Source: Coriobacteriia bacterium
GTDB taxonomy: Bacteria; Actinomycetota; Coriobacteriia; WRKU01; WQUG01
Length of the DNA stretch: 39,661 nt
Reading direction: 5' to 3'
NCBI GenBank assembly: GCA_009778715.1
Contig: WRFR01000015.1
Location: 1 to 39,661, forward strand
Shown here: in pieces, positions 14,737 through 24,109 of the stretch
Layout of the letters: each line of letters opens with the position of its first letter
Numbering within the stretch: the stretch's first letter is position 1
Translations under genes and position numbers: made by a program
The notes under the pieces: generated by a model
What the model saw: only the letters and a program-made list of their open reading frames with translations
Database searches by the model: none
What the model was told of the DNA's origin: nothing

Positions 14737-17400
14737 ATGCCAAACGAGTCAAAGATACTTCTTTTTCGTGGGAAACTTGCCAACATGGCACGCTCAACTG
14801 CCCAACGGGTAACTCAGCGTGTGACGATATGGGTGGCTAAGATCGTTGAAGTCTTAAAGAGCCTGCGCTCCTTGGAGCGCAAAGTCTTGCGTATCATCAT
14901 TATCGTGGCTGTGATTGTTGTAGCTGCATTCGCGCTCTATGGGTTCCTGCAGCTTTATCTTAATTATTTATGGTACAGATCGCTGGGGCAGCAGGAAGTG
15001 TTCATCGGCCGGGTCATCGCTCAGGCTCTCACGATGCTTGCTTGTAGCGCTATCGCCGCTATTATGCTCTGTGGCCCGCTACAGTTCGCTGGCCGTGTGG
15101 CACGGGTGAACAAAAGGCTCTTGCGGCTTGCTACCTGGGTCGCGTTGGTGCTCGCAGTTATCAGCGGGGTAGGTATGTCAAGCAGCTGGATGGCGTTTCG
15201 CCTGGCAGTATCAGGCGCTTCTTTTGGCGTCACCGACCCGCTCTTTAAAATTGACGCAGGCTTCTTTGTTTTCGTGATACCGGCACTCAACGTACTCTAT
15301 GATTGGCTTATCGGCCTCCTAAGTACTGCTGCTATCCTGGTCCTTGTGGCTTTGCTAATCCCGCAACGCGCAGATATAAAGACCGTATGGGATAAGTTGC
15401 GTTGGAACTTGAAGATCGCAGTCTCTGTCCTGGCCGCGCTCTACGTGCTGATTGGCGGGGCTGCTCACTATCTACTGCTACTTTTCCGTTTGGATTCCTC
15501 TAATGCTGGCATAGTGGCTGGTGCGACATATGCCGATGTTCATGTGCGTTTGCCTGTGTTCATCATCGTGATCATTGCCAGCATTGTTTTGACAATCATC
15601 TTGTTGGCGACTGCTCGTTCACACAAGCTCAAACTGCCGGTTTATTCAATGTTGATATGGGTAATACTCTTGTTTGTTGGAACACAAGTGGCGCCACGAA
15701 TTGTCCAGTATTATGTAGTGGGGCCGAATGAGCCTACGCTTGAACGTCCCTATATTGTCCGGAACATCAAGATGACCCGTAAAGCGTTTCAGCTTGATAG
15801 CGTGGAGACGACCAACTATCCTGCACTTACCAGCATCCCGCAGGCAAAGAGTGCTCAGGCAAAAGAGCAGTTGCGGGATGTGGCTTTCTGGGGAGACAGT
15901 ACTTCGAATGCGGCTGCGACGCAGGCTTTCAATCAGCTCCAGCAGATTCGGCCCTATTATAGCCTTTCGTCGTTGATGACCGATCGTTACGTTGTGGCTC
16001 CTGGTGGCAAGCAACAGCAGATGCTGATTTCGTCGCGTCTCATCAATACATCAGGGTTGCCAAGCAAGGCGAACAATTGGGTCAATTCCCATCTGGTTTA
16101 CACGCATGGTTATGGTTCGATTGTCAGTTCGGTAAGCGAGACCAGCCAGGGGATGCTGCAGTTCGTAATGGGCGGAGTGCCGCCTACGGTTTCGCAGGAT
16201 ACAACATCGACAGCGTCGACAGGACTTGCTCACTTGGCAAAAGCGCAACAGAAACTTTACTTTGGTCCCGGGTTAACCAGCTATATCATTACGAACACCA
16301 AACTGGACGAGTTCAACTATCCAAAGACTGGATCTGCCAGTGCGACTAATCGCGCAAAAGACATCGTGGGGGTAAAGTTCGGAGGCACTCTTCGCCGTAT
16401 CGCCTGGGCAATCAAGTATGGCTCGACGAAGTTTCTCTTCTCAAGCTACCTGAAACCTGATTCAGTTGTGGTAGATAATCGTGACATTGTGAGCCGTGCG
16501 AATGCGATTGCGCCTTGGTTCAGCTACAGTAAAGATCCGTCCTCCACGATTGTTAACGGGCGTACTTACTGGGTTCTGGATGGCTATACGACCAGTTCGA
16601 CATTCCCCTATTCCCAGAAACTGGCTAGTGGTTCTGATTCAAGCAGTACCGATAAAGGGAAAAACTACGTCCGCGCCTCGATAAAGGTGGTCGTTGATGC
16701 GGCAACGGGTGAGACGAAGTTCTACGCTGTTGGCGACGACCCAATTCGAGATGCCTGGGCAAAGATATTCCCTTCTGTTATCACACCACAAAGCGAAATT
16801 CCGTCGAGCCTTGCGGCGCACTTCTTGTATCCCCGACGCGCTTTCAATGCCCAAGCAGTTACCTACCTGAAGTATCATATAACTGATCCGATGACCTTTT
16901 ATAATCAGGAAGATCTGTGGCAAGTGTCGAAAGGGGCCGATGGGGGCAACTCAGCATGCTCCTACCTGATGCTGATAGATGCGGGCGATTCCAAGCAACT
17001 ACGGGTTCATCTGATGCAGACATTTTCGCCGGTGAACACCCCGAACCTGATCAGCTTGATGACTGCGGGTTGCGATCCGAACAACTATGGTGAACTGACA
17101 ATCTACCAACTACCGAAGGAACATGTAACCTTGAGCGCGATGCAGGTAAACGCTCTAATCAACCAAGATCCGACAATCGCCCCACAGCTTGCGCTTTGGA
17201 AGCAGAGCAGCTCGAATGTCACGATGGGGAGCATGGAGATCTTGCCGGTAACAGATTCGATCATCTATGTGCAGCCAGTATTTTTACAGGCGCAGAAAAA
17301 TGCTGTTCCACAGCTGGTACGCGTGATCGTTGCCAATGGGAACAAAACGGCGATGGGCCTCACGCTTGACGATGCGTTGAGCGCGCTTGGCCAGAAGTAA
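14737..17400 (+). CDS. UPF0182 family membrane protein (first tandem copy)
   Basis: This 887-residue protein belongs to the conserved but uncharacterised UPF0182 (COG1615) family common in actinobacteria. A basic N-terminus is followed by about seven membrane helices within residues 50-330, including YLNYLWYRSLGQQEVFIGRV and the family-typical AAFALYGFLQL region. A large extracytoplasmic domain follows with family landmarks ERPYIVRNIKMTRKAF, PYYSLSSLMTDRY, YTHGYGSIVS and FYNQEDLWQVSK, ending VIVANGNKTAMGLTLDDAL. Length and ending match the family, so it appears intact. No activity is established. ATG 14737 has AGGAAG rather far upstream; an ATG at 14785 is possible. A paralogue follows nine bases after its stop. 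Confidence 0.92.
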   Translation: MPNESKILLFRGKLANMARSTAQRVTQRVTIWVAKIVEVLKSLRSLERKVLRIIIIVAVIVVAAFALYGFLQLYLNYLWYRSLGQQEVFIGRVIAQALTMLACSAIAAIMLCGPLQFAGRVARVNKRLLRLATWVALVLAVISGVGMSSSWMAFRLAVSGASFGVTDPLFKIDAGFFVFVIPALNVLYDWLIGLLSTAAILVLVALLIPQRADIKTVWDKLRWNLKIAVSVLAALYVLIGGAAHYLLLLFRLDSSNAGIVAGATYADVHVRLPVFIIVIIASIVLTIILLATARSHKLKLPVYSMLIWVILLFVGTQVAPRIVQYYVVGPNEPTLERPYIVRNIKMTRKAFQLDSVETTNYPALTSIPQAKSAQAKEQLRDVAFWGDSTSNAAATQAFNQLQQIRPYYSLSSLMTDRYVVAPGGKQQQMLISSRLINTSGLPSKANNWVNSHLVYTHGYGSIVSSVSETSQGMLQFVMGGVPPTVSQDTTSTASTGLAHLAKAQQKLYFGPGLTSYIITNTKLDEFNYPKTGSASATNRAKDIVGVKFGGTLRRIAWAIKYGSTKFLFSSYLKPDSVVVDNRDIVSRANAIAPWFSYSKDPSSTIVNGRTYWVLDGYTTSSTFPYSQKLASGSDSSSTDKGKNYVRASIKVVVDAATGETKFYAVGDDPIRDAWAKIFPSVITPQSEIPSSLAAHFLYPRRAFNAQAVTYLKYHITDPMTFYNQEDLWQVSKGADGGNSACSYLMLIDAGDSKQLRVHLMQTFSPVNTPNLISLMTAGCDPNNYGELTIYQLPKEHVTLSAMQVNALINQDPTIAPQLALWKQSSSNVTMGSMEILPVTDSIIYVQPVFLQAQKNAVPQLVRVIVANGNKTAMGLTLDDALSALGQK

Positions 17401-17409
17401 CGGTCGGTA

Positions 17410-19974
17410 ATGGCGTCGCGGACCACAAAAGGCGTGGAAAATCCAAGGGGTGCAAAAAAGACGCAGCGTTTTTCACGCAGAATACTGCAGACTATTGTTG
17501 TCACAGTAATCGTCCTTCTTATTCTTCTGACTCTTTATGGGCTCTCCCGACTCTGGCTTAATTACCTCTGGTATAAGTCACTTGGGCAGCAAGGGGTGTT
17601 TATTGGGCGCATCGTCTCCCAGGTGGCGACGATGTTTGCTTGCACCCTTATTGCTTTCGTGATCCTCTCGGGTTCGGTGCGCTTTATCGGTCACCTTGCT
17701 GGGGCAGAGAAAAAACCGCTGCAAATGGCAACTTGGAGCGCGCTGGCATTAGCGGTCATCAGTGGTGTTGGGATGTCAAGCAATTGGATCACGTTCCGTT
17801 TAGCAGTGGCGGGGTCTTCTTTCGGGATCACAGAGCCACTCTTCAGGATGGACGCAGGCTTTTTTGTGTTCACATTGCCTGCGTTGTCGGTACTCTACAA
17901 CTGGCTTATTGGCTTGTTGGTTTTGGCAACGATGTTAGTATTAGCAGCGCTGTTCATTCCGCAACGTTATGAGATACGGGAAGCGTTAAACCAACAGCAA
18001 TGGGACTTGAAGATTGCAATCTCTGTCCTAGCTGCGCTTTATATCGTAATCGGTGGGGTCGGAGGCTTCCTCTTGGCGCTTTTTAACCTTGATTTCTCTT
18101 CGAAAGGCCTGATCACGGGGGCGACGTATGCTGACGCCCGTGTGCGGGTGCCAGTCTATATCATTTTGGTCATTACGGGCATCTTGCTGGCGGTTATCCT
18201 GGTTTTGACAGCGCGCTCGCATAAGATGAAGCTGCCTATCTGGTCGACGATAGTCTGGGTCGCACTCATTGTGCTTGGAGTCAATGTGGTTCCGCGGATT
18301 GTTCAAGCCTATGTGGTCGCGCCAAATGAAGCAACATTGGAACGACCCTATATTGCCAGCAATATCCAGATGACCCGTAAAGCCTTCGCGCTCAACAGCG
18401 TGGAAACGACCCAATATGCAGCTCAAGCGAGTATTTCCAAGAAGAATCGCGAACAGGCTGAGCGGCAGCTCAGCGATGTGTGCTTCTGGGGTGATTCGGC
18501 TTCAGCGCAGATCGCTACACAGGCTTTCAACCAACTTCAGCAGATCCGGCCTTACTACAGTCTCGCGCCGTTGATGACTGATCGTTACACCATCGATGCG
18601 AAAGGCGCTCAGCAACAGATGTTGATTTCATCGCGCCTGGTGAACACTTCGGGTCTGCCCAGTAGCATGAACAACTGGATCAACTCTCATCTGATTTATA
18701 CCCACGGTTATGGTTCAGCGATTAGTCCAGTGAGCGAGTCGAGCCAGGGTGTATTGCAGTTTGCCTTAGGCGGTGTACCTCCGTCGGCTTCAAAAGAGGC
18801 AACCACGACAGTTATGCGCGGCTTAGCTCATGCTGAGCATCGCCTTTACTTTGGCCCGGGCATGAACAACTATATCATCACGAGCACAAAGCTGGATGAA
18901 TTTGATTACCCTAAAATAGGCAATACAAGCGCTACCAATCGGGCGAAGGATATCACGGGAGTGAAGTTCGGTGGTATCATCCGCCGTATTGCTTGGGCGA
19001 TCAATTACGGTTCAGCAAACTTCCTTTTTTCTGGCTATTTAAAGCCTAATTCGGTTGTAGTGGATAACCGCGATATCGTGAGTCGTGCCCAGGCGATCGC
19101 GCCCTGGTTTAATTATGACAAGAACCCCTCTTCCACGATCGTTGATGGGCGTACGTACTGGGTTTTGGACGGCTATACTACCAGTTCGACATTCCCGTAC
19201 TCACAGAAACTCTCAAGCGGTACTGATCAGGGTAAGAACTATCTGCGTGCTTCCGTGAAGGTGGTGGTGGATGCCACAACGGGGGAGACGAAGTTCTATG
19301 CCGTCGGTGCTGATCCGATCCGCGATGCCTGGGCAAAAATCTTTCCGGCGGTGATTACGCCGCAAAGTGAAATCCCACCAGCGCTAGCTGCTCACTTTCT
19401 CTATCCCAAGCGTGCGTTTGATGCGCAGGTGCAGATGTATCTGACTTATCACATTACCAACCCCATGACCTTTTATGACCAGGAGGACCTGTGGCAGGTT
19501 TCCAAAGACGCCAACGGAAAGAAATCGACAGCCTCTTACCTGATGCTTGCCATCGCGAACGAGTCCAAACAGCTACGCATCCATATGATGCAGACCTTCT
19601 CTCCTGCCAGTACCCCAAACCTGAGCGGGCTTTTGACCGCTGGCTGCGATCCGGGTAATTACGGCAAGCTAACGGTCTTTCAGCTGCCCAAGGGCCATGC
19701 GATCCTTAGCGCGGCGCAAGTGAGCGCCCAGATCAACCAGGATCCGGTGATCGCTCCCCAGATTGCTCTCTGGAACAAGAGTGGATCCAACGTTATCATG
19801 GGCAGCGTGGAGATTCTGCCGGTGGCCTCATCGATTGTGTACGTGCAGCCGGTGTTCCTGAAAGCGCAGAAGAACGCGGTCCCCCAGCTGGCGCGCGTGA
19901 TCATTGTCAATAACAACAAGGTGGTCATGGGCATGGATATCAATGATGCCCTCAACAAGCTTTTTACGCCGTAG
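17410..19974 (+). CDS. UPF0182 family membrane protein (second tandem copy)
   Basis: This 854-residue paralogue of the preceding gene aligns along its full length, with long near-identical stretches such as RPYYSLAPLMTDRY, YTHGYGSAISPVSES, DNRDIVSRAQAIAPWF and FYDQEDLWQVSK. It is shorter mainly at the N-terminus and in the Ser-rich stretch after SGTDQGKNY. Helix content and family landmarks are complete. The pair looks like an old tandem duplication, since synonymous sites have diverged widely. The ribosome site is poor, suggesting coupling to the upstream gene. A DMT transporter starts five bases after its stop, so the three are probably one transcript. Confidence 0.92.
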   Translation: MASRTTKGVENPRGAKKTQRFSRRILQTIVVTVIVLLILLTLYGLSRLWLNYLWYKSLGQQGVFIGRIVSQVATMFACTLIAFVILSGSVRFIGHLAGAEKKPLQMATWSALALAVISGVGMSSNWITFRLAVAGSSFGITEPLFRMDAGFFVFTLPALSVLYNWLIGLLVLATMLVLAALFIPQRYEIREALNQQQWDLKIAISVLAALYIVIGGVGGFLLALFNLDFSSKGLITGATYADARVRVPVYIILVITGILLAVILVLTARSHKMKLPIWSTIVWVALIVLGVNVVPRIVQAYVVAPNEATLERPYIASNIQMTRKAFALNSVETTQYAAQASISKKNREQAERQLSDVCFWGDSASAQIATQAFNQLQQIRPYYSLAPLMTDRYTIDAKGAQQQMLISSRLVNTSGLPSSMNNWINSHLIYTHGYGSAISPVSESSQGVLQFALGGVPPSASKEATTTVMRGLAHAEHRLYFGPGMNNYIITSTKLDEFDYPKIGNTSATNRAKDITGVKFGGIIRRIAWAINYGSANFLFSGYLKPNSVVVDNRDIVSRAQAIAPWFNYDKNPSSTIVDGRTYWVLDGYTTSSTFPYSQKLSSGTDQGKNYLRASVKVVVDATTGETKFYAVGADPIRDAWAKIFPAVITPQSEIPPALAAHFLYPKRAFDAQVQMYLTYHITNPMTFYDQEDLWQVSKDANGKKSTASYLMLAIANESKQLRIHMMQTFSPASTPNLSGLLTAGCDPGNYGKLTVFQLPKGHAILSAAQVSAQINQDPVIAPQIALWNKSGSNVIMGSVEILPVASSIVYVQPVFLKAQKNAVPQLARVIIVNNNKVVMGMDINDALNKLFTP

Positions 19975-19979
19975 GCCAC

Positions 19980-20882
19980 ATGGCGAGCTCACCCACGATG
20001 CGCCCGTTGCGGGGTTATGCGCTGGCCATGGTAGCTGGCGTTAGCTGGGCGGGCGCGGGGCTGATCTCGACATGGATGCGCCTTGATCCGATGGTGGTCA
20101 CAGGCGCCCGCACACTCTCTTCGGCGTTGATCCTGGGGCTGGGACTGTTGGTCTTTGATCGTCGCAAAGGTTTCAAGGTACCGGTCGCCCCGCGTTCGCT
20201 GGGTTTCCTGTTGGTCTATGGTTTGATTGCCACCGCGGGCATGCAGTTCACGTATTTCTCTTCGATCCGGGTAAACGGCGCGGGTTTGGGCACGTTGCTC
20301 AAATATCTGTCGCCGGTTTTCCTGCTGGTCATTGGGGCCGTGCTTTTCAAGCGCAAGGTCAGGCTGCTGGCCGCAGTCGCCGCTGTTGTCGCGATCCTGG
20401 GACAGGCGCTGGCGATAGGTTTGTTCAGCGGCAAGGGGATCACGTTGACCCATACCGGCTTGATCTGGGGCGTGTGCAACGCGGCGTTTTTCACGCTCTA
20501 TACGCTGATGGGCGAGGTCGGCAATGATCATTATCGATCATTCACGTTGTTGTTCTATGGCCTGGTGATCGCGGCAATCCTTTGGCTGGTCGTGCTGGGG
20601 CCGACTCGGGTCATCACGCCGTTCTTGCAGGTCAAGCACTTGTTGCAACTGATACTATTGGCGACGATCTCGACCATCCTGCCGTTCTCGGCCTATCTGC
20701 TCTCCATGCGGCACATCGACTCCGCGCATGCGAGCATCGCCGCGATGCTCGAGCCCGTGGCCGCAGGCATCGGGGGCGCGCTCTTCTTTAGGCAACCGCT
20801 GACCATGGTTCTGCTGGTTGGTGGAGCTATCAGTTTGGGAGCGGTTGTAATTATGCGTTTGTCTGACTTACAACACGCCTGA
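19980..20882 (+). CDS. DMT-superfamily (EamA) transporter
   Basis: This 300-residue protein has ten predicted helices in two EamA repeats (residues about 10-140 and 155-295). It includes RLDPMVVTGARTLSSALILG and the loop GAGLGTLLKYLSPVFLL in the first half, and MLEPVAAGIGGALFFRQP in the second, which is the classic second-repeat signature. Family members export amino acids or other small metabolites, or import sugars. The substrate is unknown, although an amino-acid exporter beside aromatic amino-acid genes is plausible. The start is ATG 19980, close behind the UPF0182 gene and without a clear ribosome site. Confidence 0.88.
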   Translation: MASSPTMRPLRGYALAMVAGVSWAGAGLISTWMRLDPMVVTGARTLSSALILGLGLLVFDRRKGFKVPVAPRSLGFLLVYGLIATAGMQFTYFSSIRVNGAGLGTLLKYLSPVFLLVIGAVLFKRKVRLLAAVAAVVAILGQALAIGLFSGKGITLTHTGLIWGVCNAAFFTLYTLMGEVGNDHYRSFTLLFYGLVIAAILWLVVLGPTRVITPFLQVKHLLQLILLATISTILPFSAYLLSMRHIDSAHASIAAMLEPVAAGIGGALFFRQPLTMVLLVGGAISLGAVVIMRLSDLQHA

Positions 20883-20892
20883 GTATTTTTTC

Positions 20893-20901
20893 TGCTATCC
20901 T
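20893..20901 (+). promoter_or_regulatory. Candidate extended -10 promoter element for the aro operon
   Basis: TGCTATCCT in the short gap after the DMT gene matches an extended -10 (TGnTATnnT) about 39 bases before the aroF start. No good -35 is seen. It could give the aro genes their own promoter within a longer same-strand series. Confidence 0.35.
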
Positions 20902-20939
20902 ATTAAGCACCATTGTACTGCCAAGGGGAAGGAGCCTCT

Positions 20940-21947
20940 ATGATCGCGGTGTTAAAACAAGGTACGGACCAGCAACAAATCGATAGCCTTATCGAGTGGT
21001 TCCATTCGCAGGGGTTGCGGACCAACCTCTCACAGGGTGACGAGGTCACCATCATCGGGCTGATCGGCGACACGACCAAAGTCGACGCCGACTTGGTCGA
21101 AAGTCTCGACATTGTCGAGTCAGTCAAGCGCATCACCGAGCCATTCAAGCGCGCCAACCGCAAGTTCCATCCGGATTCGACGGTCGTCGAAGTGGGCGAC
21201 GCCAAAGTGAAATTCGGCGCAGGTAACTTCCAGATCATCGCCGGGCCCTGCTCGGTCGAGTCCCGCGAGCAGATCCTGACCGTGGCGCGTGCGGTGAAGG
21301 CCGCGGGGGCCACGCTGCTGCGTGGCGGCGCGTTCAAGCCCCGCACTTCGCCCTATGACTTCCAGGGCATGAAGGCCGAGGGCCTAGAGCTCTTGCTGGA
21401 AGCCAAAAAGGAAACTGGGCTGCCCATCGTGAGCGAACTCATGAGCGCTGAAAACATCCCGCTTTTCGAGAACGTCGATGTGATCCAGGTGGGCGCCCGC
21501 AACTTCCAGAACTTCGAGCTGCTCAAAGAACTCGGTGAGCTGCGCAAGCCGATTCTCCTCAAACGCGGAATCGCGGGTACGCTCAAAGAGTTGCTTATGA
21601 GCGCCGAATACATCATGGCCGGTGGCAACGACCAGATCATCTTATGCGAGCGGGGCATACGGACCTATGAGACCGCTACCCGCAACACGCTTGATATCTC
21701 GGCGGTACCGATGCTTCATGAGATGACCCATCTGCCGGTCATCATCGATCCGAGTCATGCGACCGGCATGGCGCGCCTGGTCGAGCCAATGTCGCTGGCA
21801 GCGGCGGCCTGCGGGGCTGACGGCCTCATCATTGAGGTCCACAACGACCCGCAGCATGCGAAGTGTGATGGCGCTCAGTCATTGACGCCCGAGCAGTTCA
21901 ACGTGCTGGCGACTAAGGTCTGTAAGGTTCGCGAGGCTGTTGCATGA
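20940..21947 (+). CDS. aroF: 3-deoxy-7-phosphoheptulonate synthase (DAHP synthase, type I beta)
   Basis: This 335-residue enzyme condenses phosphoenolpyruvate and erythrose 4-phosphate in the first shikimate step, in the cytosol. Residues 1-70 form the ferredoxin-like regulatory domain (MIAVLKQGTDQQQIDSLIEW) found in Bacillus/Thermotoga-type enzymes, where it senses aromatic products. The barrel follows, with IIAGPCSVESREQ near residue 100, LRGGAFKPRTSPYDFQG near 127, LLKRGIAGT near 205, and IDPSHATG near 265. The start at ATG 20940 has AAGGAG at ideal spacing. The next gene overlaps by four bases (ATGA). It heads an operon continuing through tyrA, aroA and aroC. Confidence 0.95.
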   Translation: MIAVLKQGTDQQQIDSLIEWFHSQGLRTNLSQGDEVTIIGLIGDTTKVDADLVESLDIVESVKRITEPFKRANRKFHPDSTVVEVGDAKVKFGAGNFQIIAGPCSVESREQILTVARAVKAAGATLLRGGAFKPRTSPYDFQGMKAEGLELLLEAKKETGLPIVSELMSAENIPLFENVDVIQVGARNFQNFELLKELGELRKPILLKRGIAGTLKELLMSAEYIMAGGNDQIILCERGIRTYETATRNTLDISAVPMLHEMTHLPVIIDPSHATGMARLVEPMSLAAAACGADGLIIEVHNDPQHAKCDGAQSLTPEQFNVLATKVCKVREAVA

Positions 21948-22786
21948 AGGTCGGAGTTGTCGGGCTTGGCCTGATCGGGGGCTCGTTCGCCAAGGCTTAT
22001 AAGGCTGCGGGGCACACGGTCTATGCGAGTAACCGCACGAAGCAAACGCTTGACTACGCCGTGCTCTCCGGGACAGTTGACGGCGAACTTACTGATGAAC
22101 GGCTGGCGGAATGCGACTTGATACTGATTGCGCTCTATCCGCAGATCACCATCGATTGGCTCAAAGCACACGCGGCGCTGATCAGTGCGAATACGATGGT
22201 CATTGACGCCTGTGGCACGAAGCGGGCAGTTTGTGCGGCGGGCTTCGCGCTTGCTACAGAGCAGGGCTTCACGTTTGTAGGCGGCCACCCGATGGCCGGT
22301 ACTGCGCGTTCGGGCTTCAAGTATGCGACCGCCAGTATGTTTAATGGCGCTTCGATGCTTATTGTGCCGCCGGTCTTTGATGACATGGCGCTGTTTGAGC
22401 GGGTGAAAATCCTGCTTGAGCCAGCGAACTTTGGCCGACTGACCGTCGTAACGGCCGAGCAGCATGATCGTGTGATCGCCTTTACCTCGCAGATGGCGCA
22501 CGTGGTCAGCAACGCCTACGTGAAAAGCCCTGTTACCCGTGAACACAAGGGGCTGTCTGCGGGCAGTTACAAGGACCTGACTCGCGTGGCCTGGCTTGAT
22601 GAGAACATGTGGACCGAGCTGTTCCTTGAGAATCGTGACAACCTGCTCAGCGAGCTGGATAACTTCATCGAGCATATTCAGGAGTATCGCGCAGCTCTGG
22701 AAAAAGACGACGCTGATCGCCTGCGTGGTCTGCTTGCAGAGGGTAAGCAGGTAAAGGAGGAAGTTGATCGGAGCGGTCAGCGCTGA
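21944..22786 (+). CDS. tyrA: Prephenate dehydrogenase
   Basis: This 280-residue enzyme oxidatively decarboxylates prephenate to 4-hydroxyphenylpyruvate, the committed step to tyrosine. The N-terminal dinucleotide-binding motif is GVVGLGLIGGSFAKA. GGHPMAGTARSGF near residue 112 and FTSQMAHVVSNAYVKS near 182 are substrate and dimer-region signatures, and LSAGSYKDLTRVAW follows. It has no fused chorismate mutase or C-terminal ACT domain, so feedback control would lie elsewhere. It overlaps aroF by four bases, implying coupled translation. A dehydrogenase acting on arogenate cannot be separated by eye. Confidence 0.92.
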   Translation: MKVGVVGLGLIGGSFAKAYKAAGHTVYASNRTKQTLDYAVLSGTVDGELTDERLAECDLILIALYPQITIDWLKAHAALISANTMVIDACGTKRAVCAAGFALATEQGFTFVGGHPMAGTARSGFKYATASMFNGASMLIVPPVFDDMALFERVKILLEPANFGRLTVVTAEQHDRVIAFTSQMAHVVSNAYVKSPVTREHKGLSAGSYKDLTRVAWLDENMWTELFLENRDNLLSELDNFIEHIQEYRAALEKDDADRLRGLLAEGKQVKEEVDRSGQR

Positions 22787-22807
22787 GGGTAAGGTAGTGA
22801 TGAATCA

Positions 22808-24106
22808 ATGGAGAACGTAAGAGCAGTTGAGGTTACCACTCCATATTTCGGGCTCGCCGGGACGATTGCCGCTATCCCGTCAAAGTCTGTGGCGCACCGA
22901 ATGTTGATTTGTGCAGCGCTGGCCGAGGACATCTCTCTTCTGACTTGTGCTTGTCCATCCGCAGATGTCTGGGCGACCTATCATTGCCTGAATGCGATCG
23001 GCGCCGATATGATTGACTGCGACCAAGGTTTCGATGTATGGCCGATCAAACAACGACAAGTAGCGTTGGAGGAGCCGTTCGACCTGCCTTGCGGCGAAAG
23101 CGGCACGACACTGCGGCTGTTGCTGCCGATCGTTGCTGCGCTTGGACGGCCGGCGCGCTTTCATCGTAGTGGACGTTTGCCGCAGCGACCGCTCTCACCG
23201 CTCTATGAGGAGCTGGTTAAGCATGGCTGCGTGTTGAGCGCGCCAACCGATGAGCCGCTTACCCTGGCGGGTCAGCTTGAACCGGGCGATTTCTGTCTGG
23301 ATGGTGGGGTTTCCTCGCAGTTTATCAGCGGCCTCTTGTTTGCGTTGCCCCTGCTGTCAGGCCCAAGCACGTTACGTCTGACTGGCACATTGGAGTCACG
23401 GCCGTATGTTGACCTGACGTTGGAAGCCTTGCGCATAAGCGGTGTTGACATTGGCTTTGACGGTACGACTTTCAGTTGCAGGGGTCCTCAGGCCTACCGA
23501 CTTCCTGAAAAAGTGGCTATCGAAGGTGACTGGTCAAGCGCGGCATTCTGGCTTTGTGCTGGAGCGCTAGGCAGGCGACGGGTGACCGTTACAGGCCTGT
23601 CGATGAATTCATTGCAGGGGGATCGTGCTGTAGTTGAAATGCTGTGCCGTTTTGGCGCCCGTATCAAACAGACCGAGGGTGCGGTGACCGTGCGGGGCGG
23701 CGCCTTGCGGGGGATCGAGATCGATGCTCATGATACTCCCGATTTGGTGCCTGCTCTCGTGGTTGTTGCTGCAGCTGCGAGCGGGCAGACGGTCATTACG
23801 GGAGCCGCGCGCCTGCGTCTGAAGGAAAGTGACCGGCTGGCAGCGATCTGCGACGTGCTTGGCCGTCTGGGCGCAGACATCAAAGAGACTGACGAGGGCC
23901 TCTTGATCCAGGGAGGGCGCCGGTTGCACGGGGCTACGATCGACGCTTGGGGCGATCACCGTATTGCCATGATGGCAGCGGTTGCTTCCCGTCTGTGTAA
24001 GGGCGCAGTCACGATCACTGGAGCCGAGGCTGTGGACAAGTCCTATTCGCAATTCTTCGAGGATTTAGAAGCGTTGGGCGGACGAGTATCAGAGGAGAAG
24101 GGCTAG
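22808..24106 (+). CDS. aroA: 3-phosphoshikimate 1-carboxyvinyltransferase (EPSP synthase)
   Basis: This 432-residue enzyme transfers the enolpyruvyl group of phosphoenolpyruvate to shikimate 3-phosphate. Motifs are IPSKSVAHRMLICAAL near residue 25 (active-site Lys), CGESGTTLRLLLPIVAAL near 95, GGVSSQFISGLLFALPLL near 165, LRLKESDRLAAICDVLGRLG near 338 and WGDHRIAMMAAV near 382. All expected catalytic residues appear to be present and the length is normal. The segment near residue 95 has the usual Gly-rich loop without extra insertions. It lies 21 bases after tyrA and three bases before aroC. The ribosome site is weak. Confidence 0.95.
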   Translation: MENVRAVEVTTPYFGLAGTIAAIPSKSVAHRMLICAALAEDISLLTCACPSADVWATYHCLNAIGADMIDCDQGFDVWPIKQRQVALEEPFDLPCGESGTTLRLLLPIVAALGRPARFHRSGRLPQRPLSPLYEELVKHGCVLSAPTDEPLTLAGQLEPGDFCLDGGVSSQFISGLLFALPLLSGPSTLRLTGTLESRPYVDLTLEALRISGVDIGFDGTTFSCRGPQAYRLPEKVAIEGDWSSAAFWLCAGALGRRRVTVTGLSMNSLQGDRAVVEMLCRFGARIKQTEGAVTVRGGALRGIEIDAHDTPDLVPALVVVAAAASGQTVITGAARLRLKESDRLAAICDVLGRLGADIKETDEGLLIQGGRRLHGATIDAWGDHRIAMMAAVASRLCKGAVTITGAEAVDKSYSQFFEDLEALGGRVSEEKG

Positions 24107-24109
24107 CAT

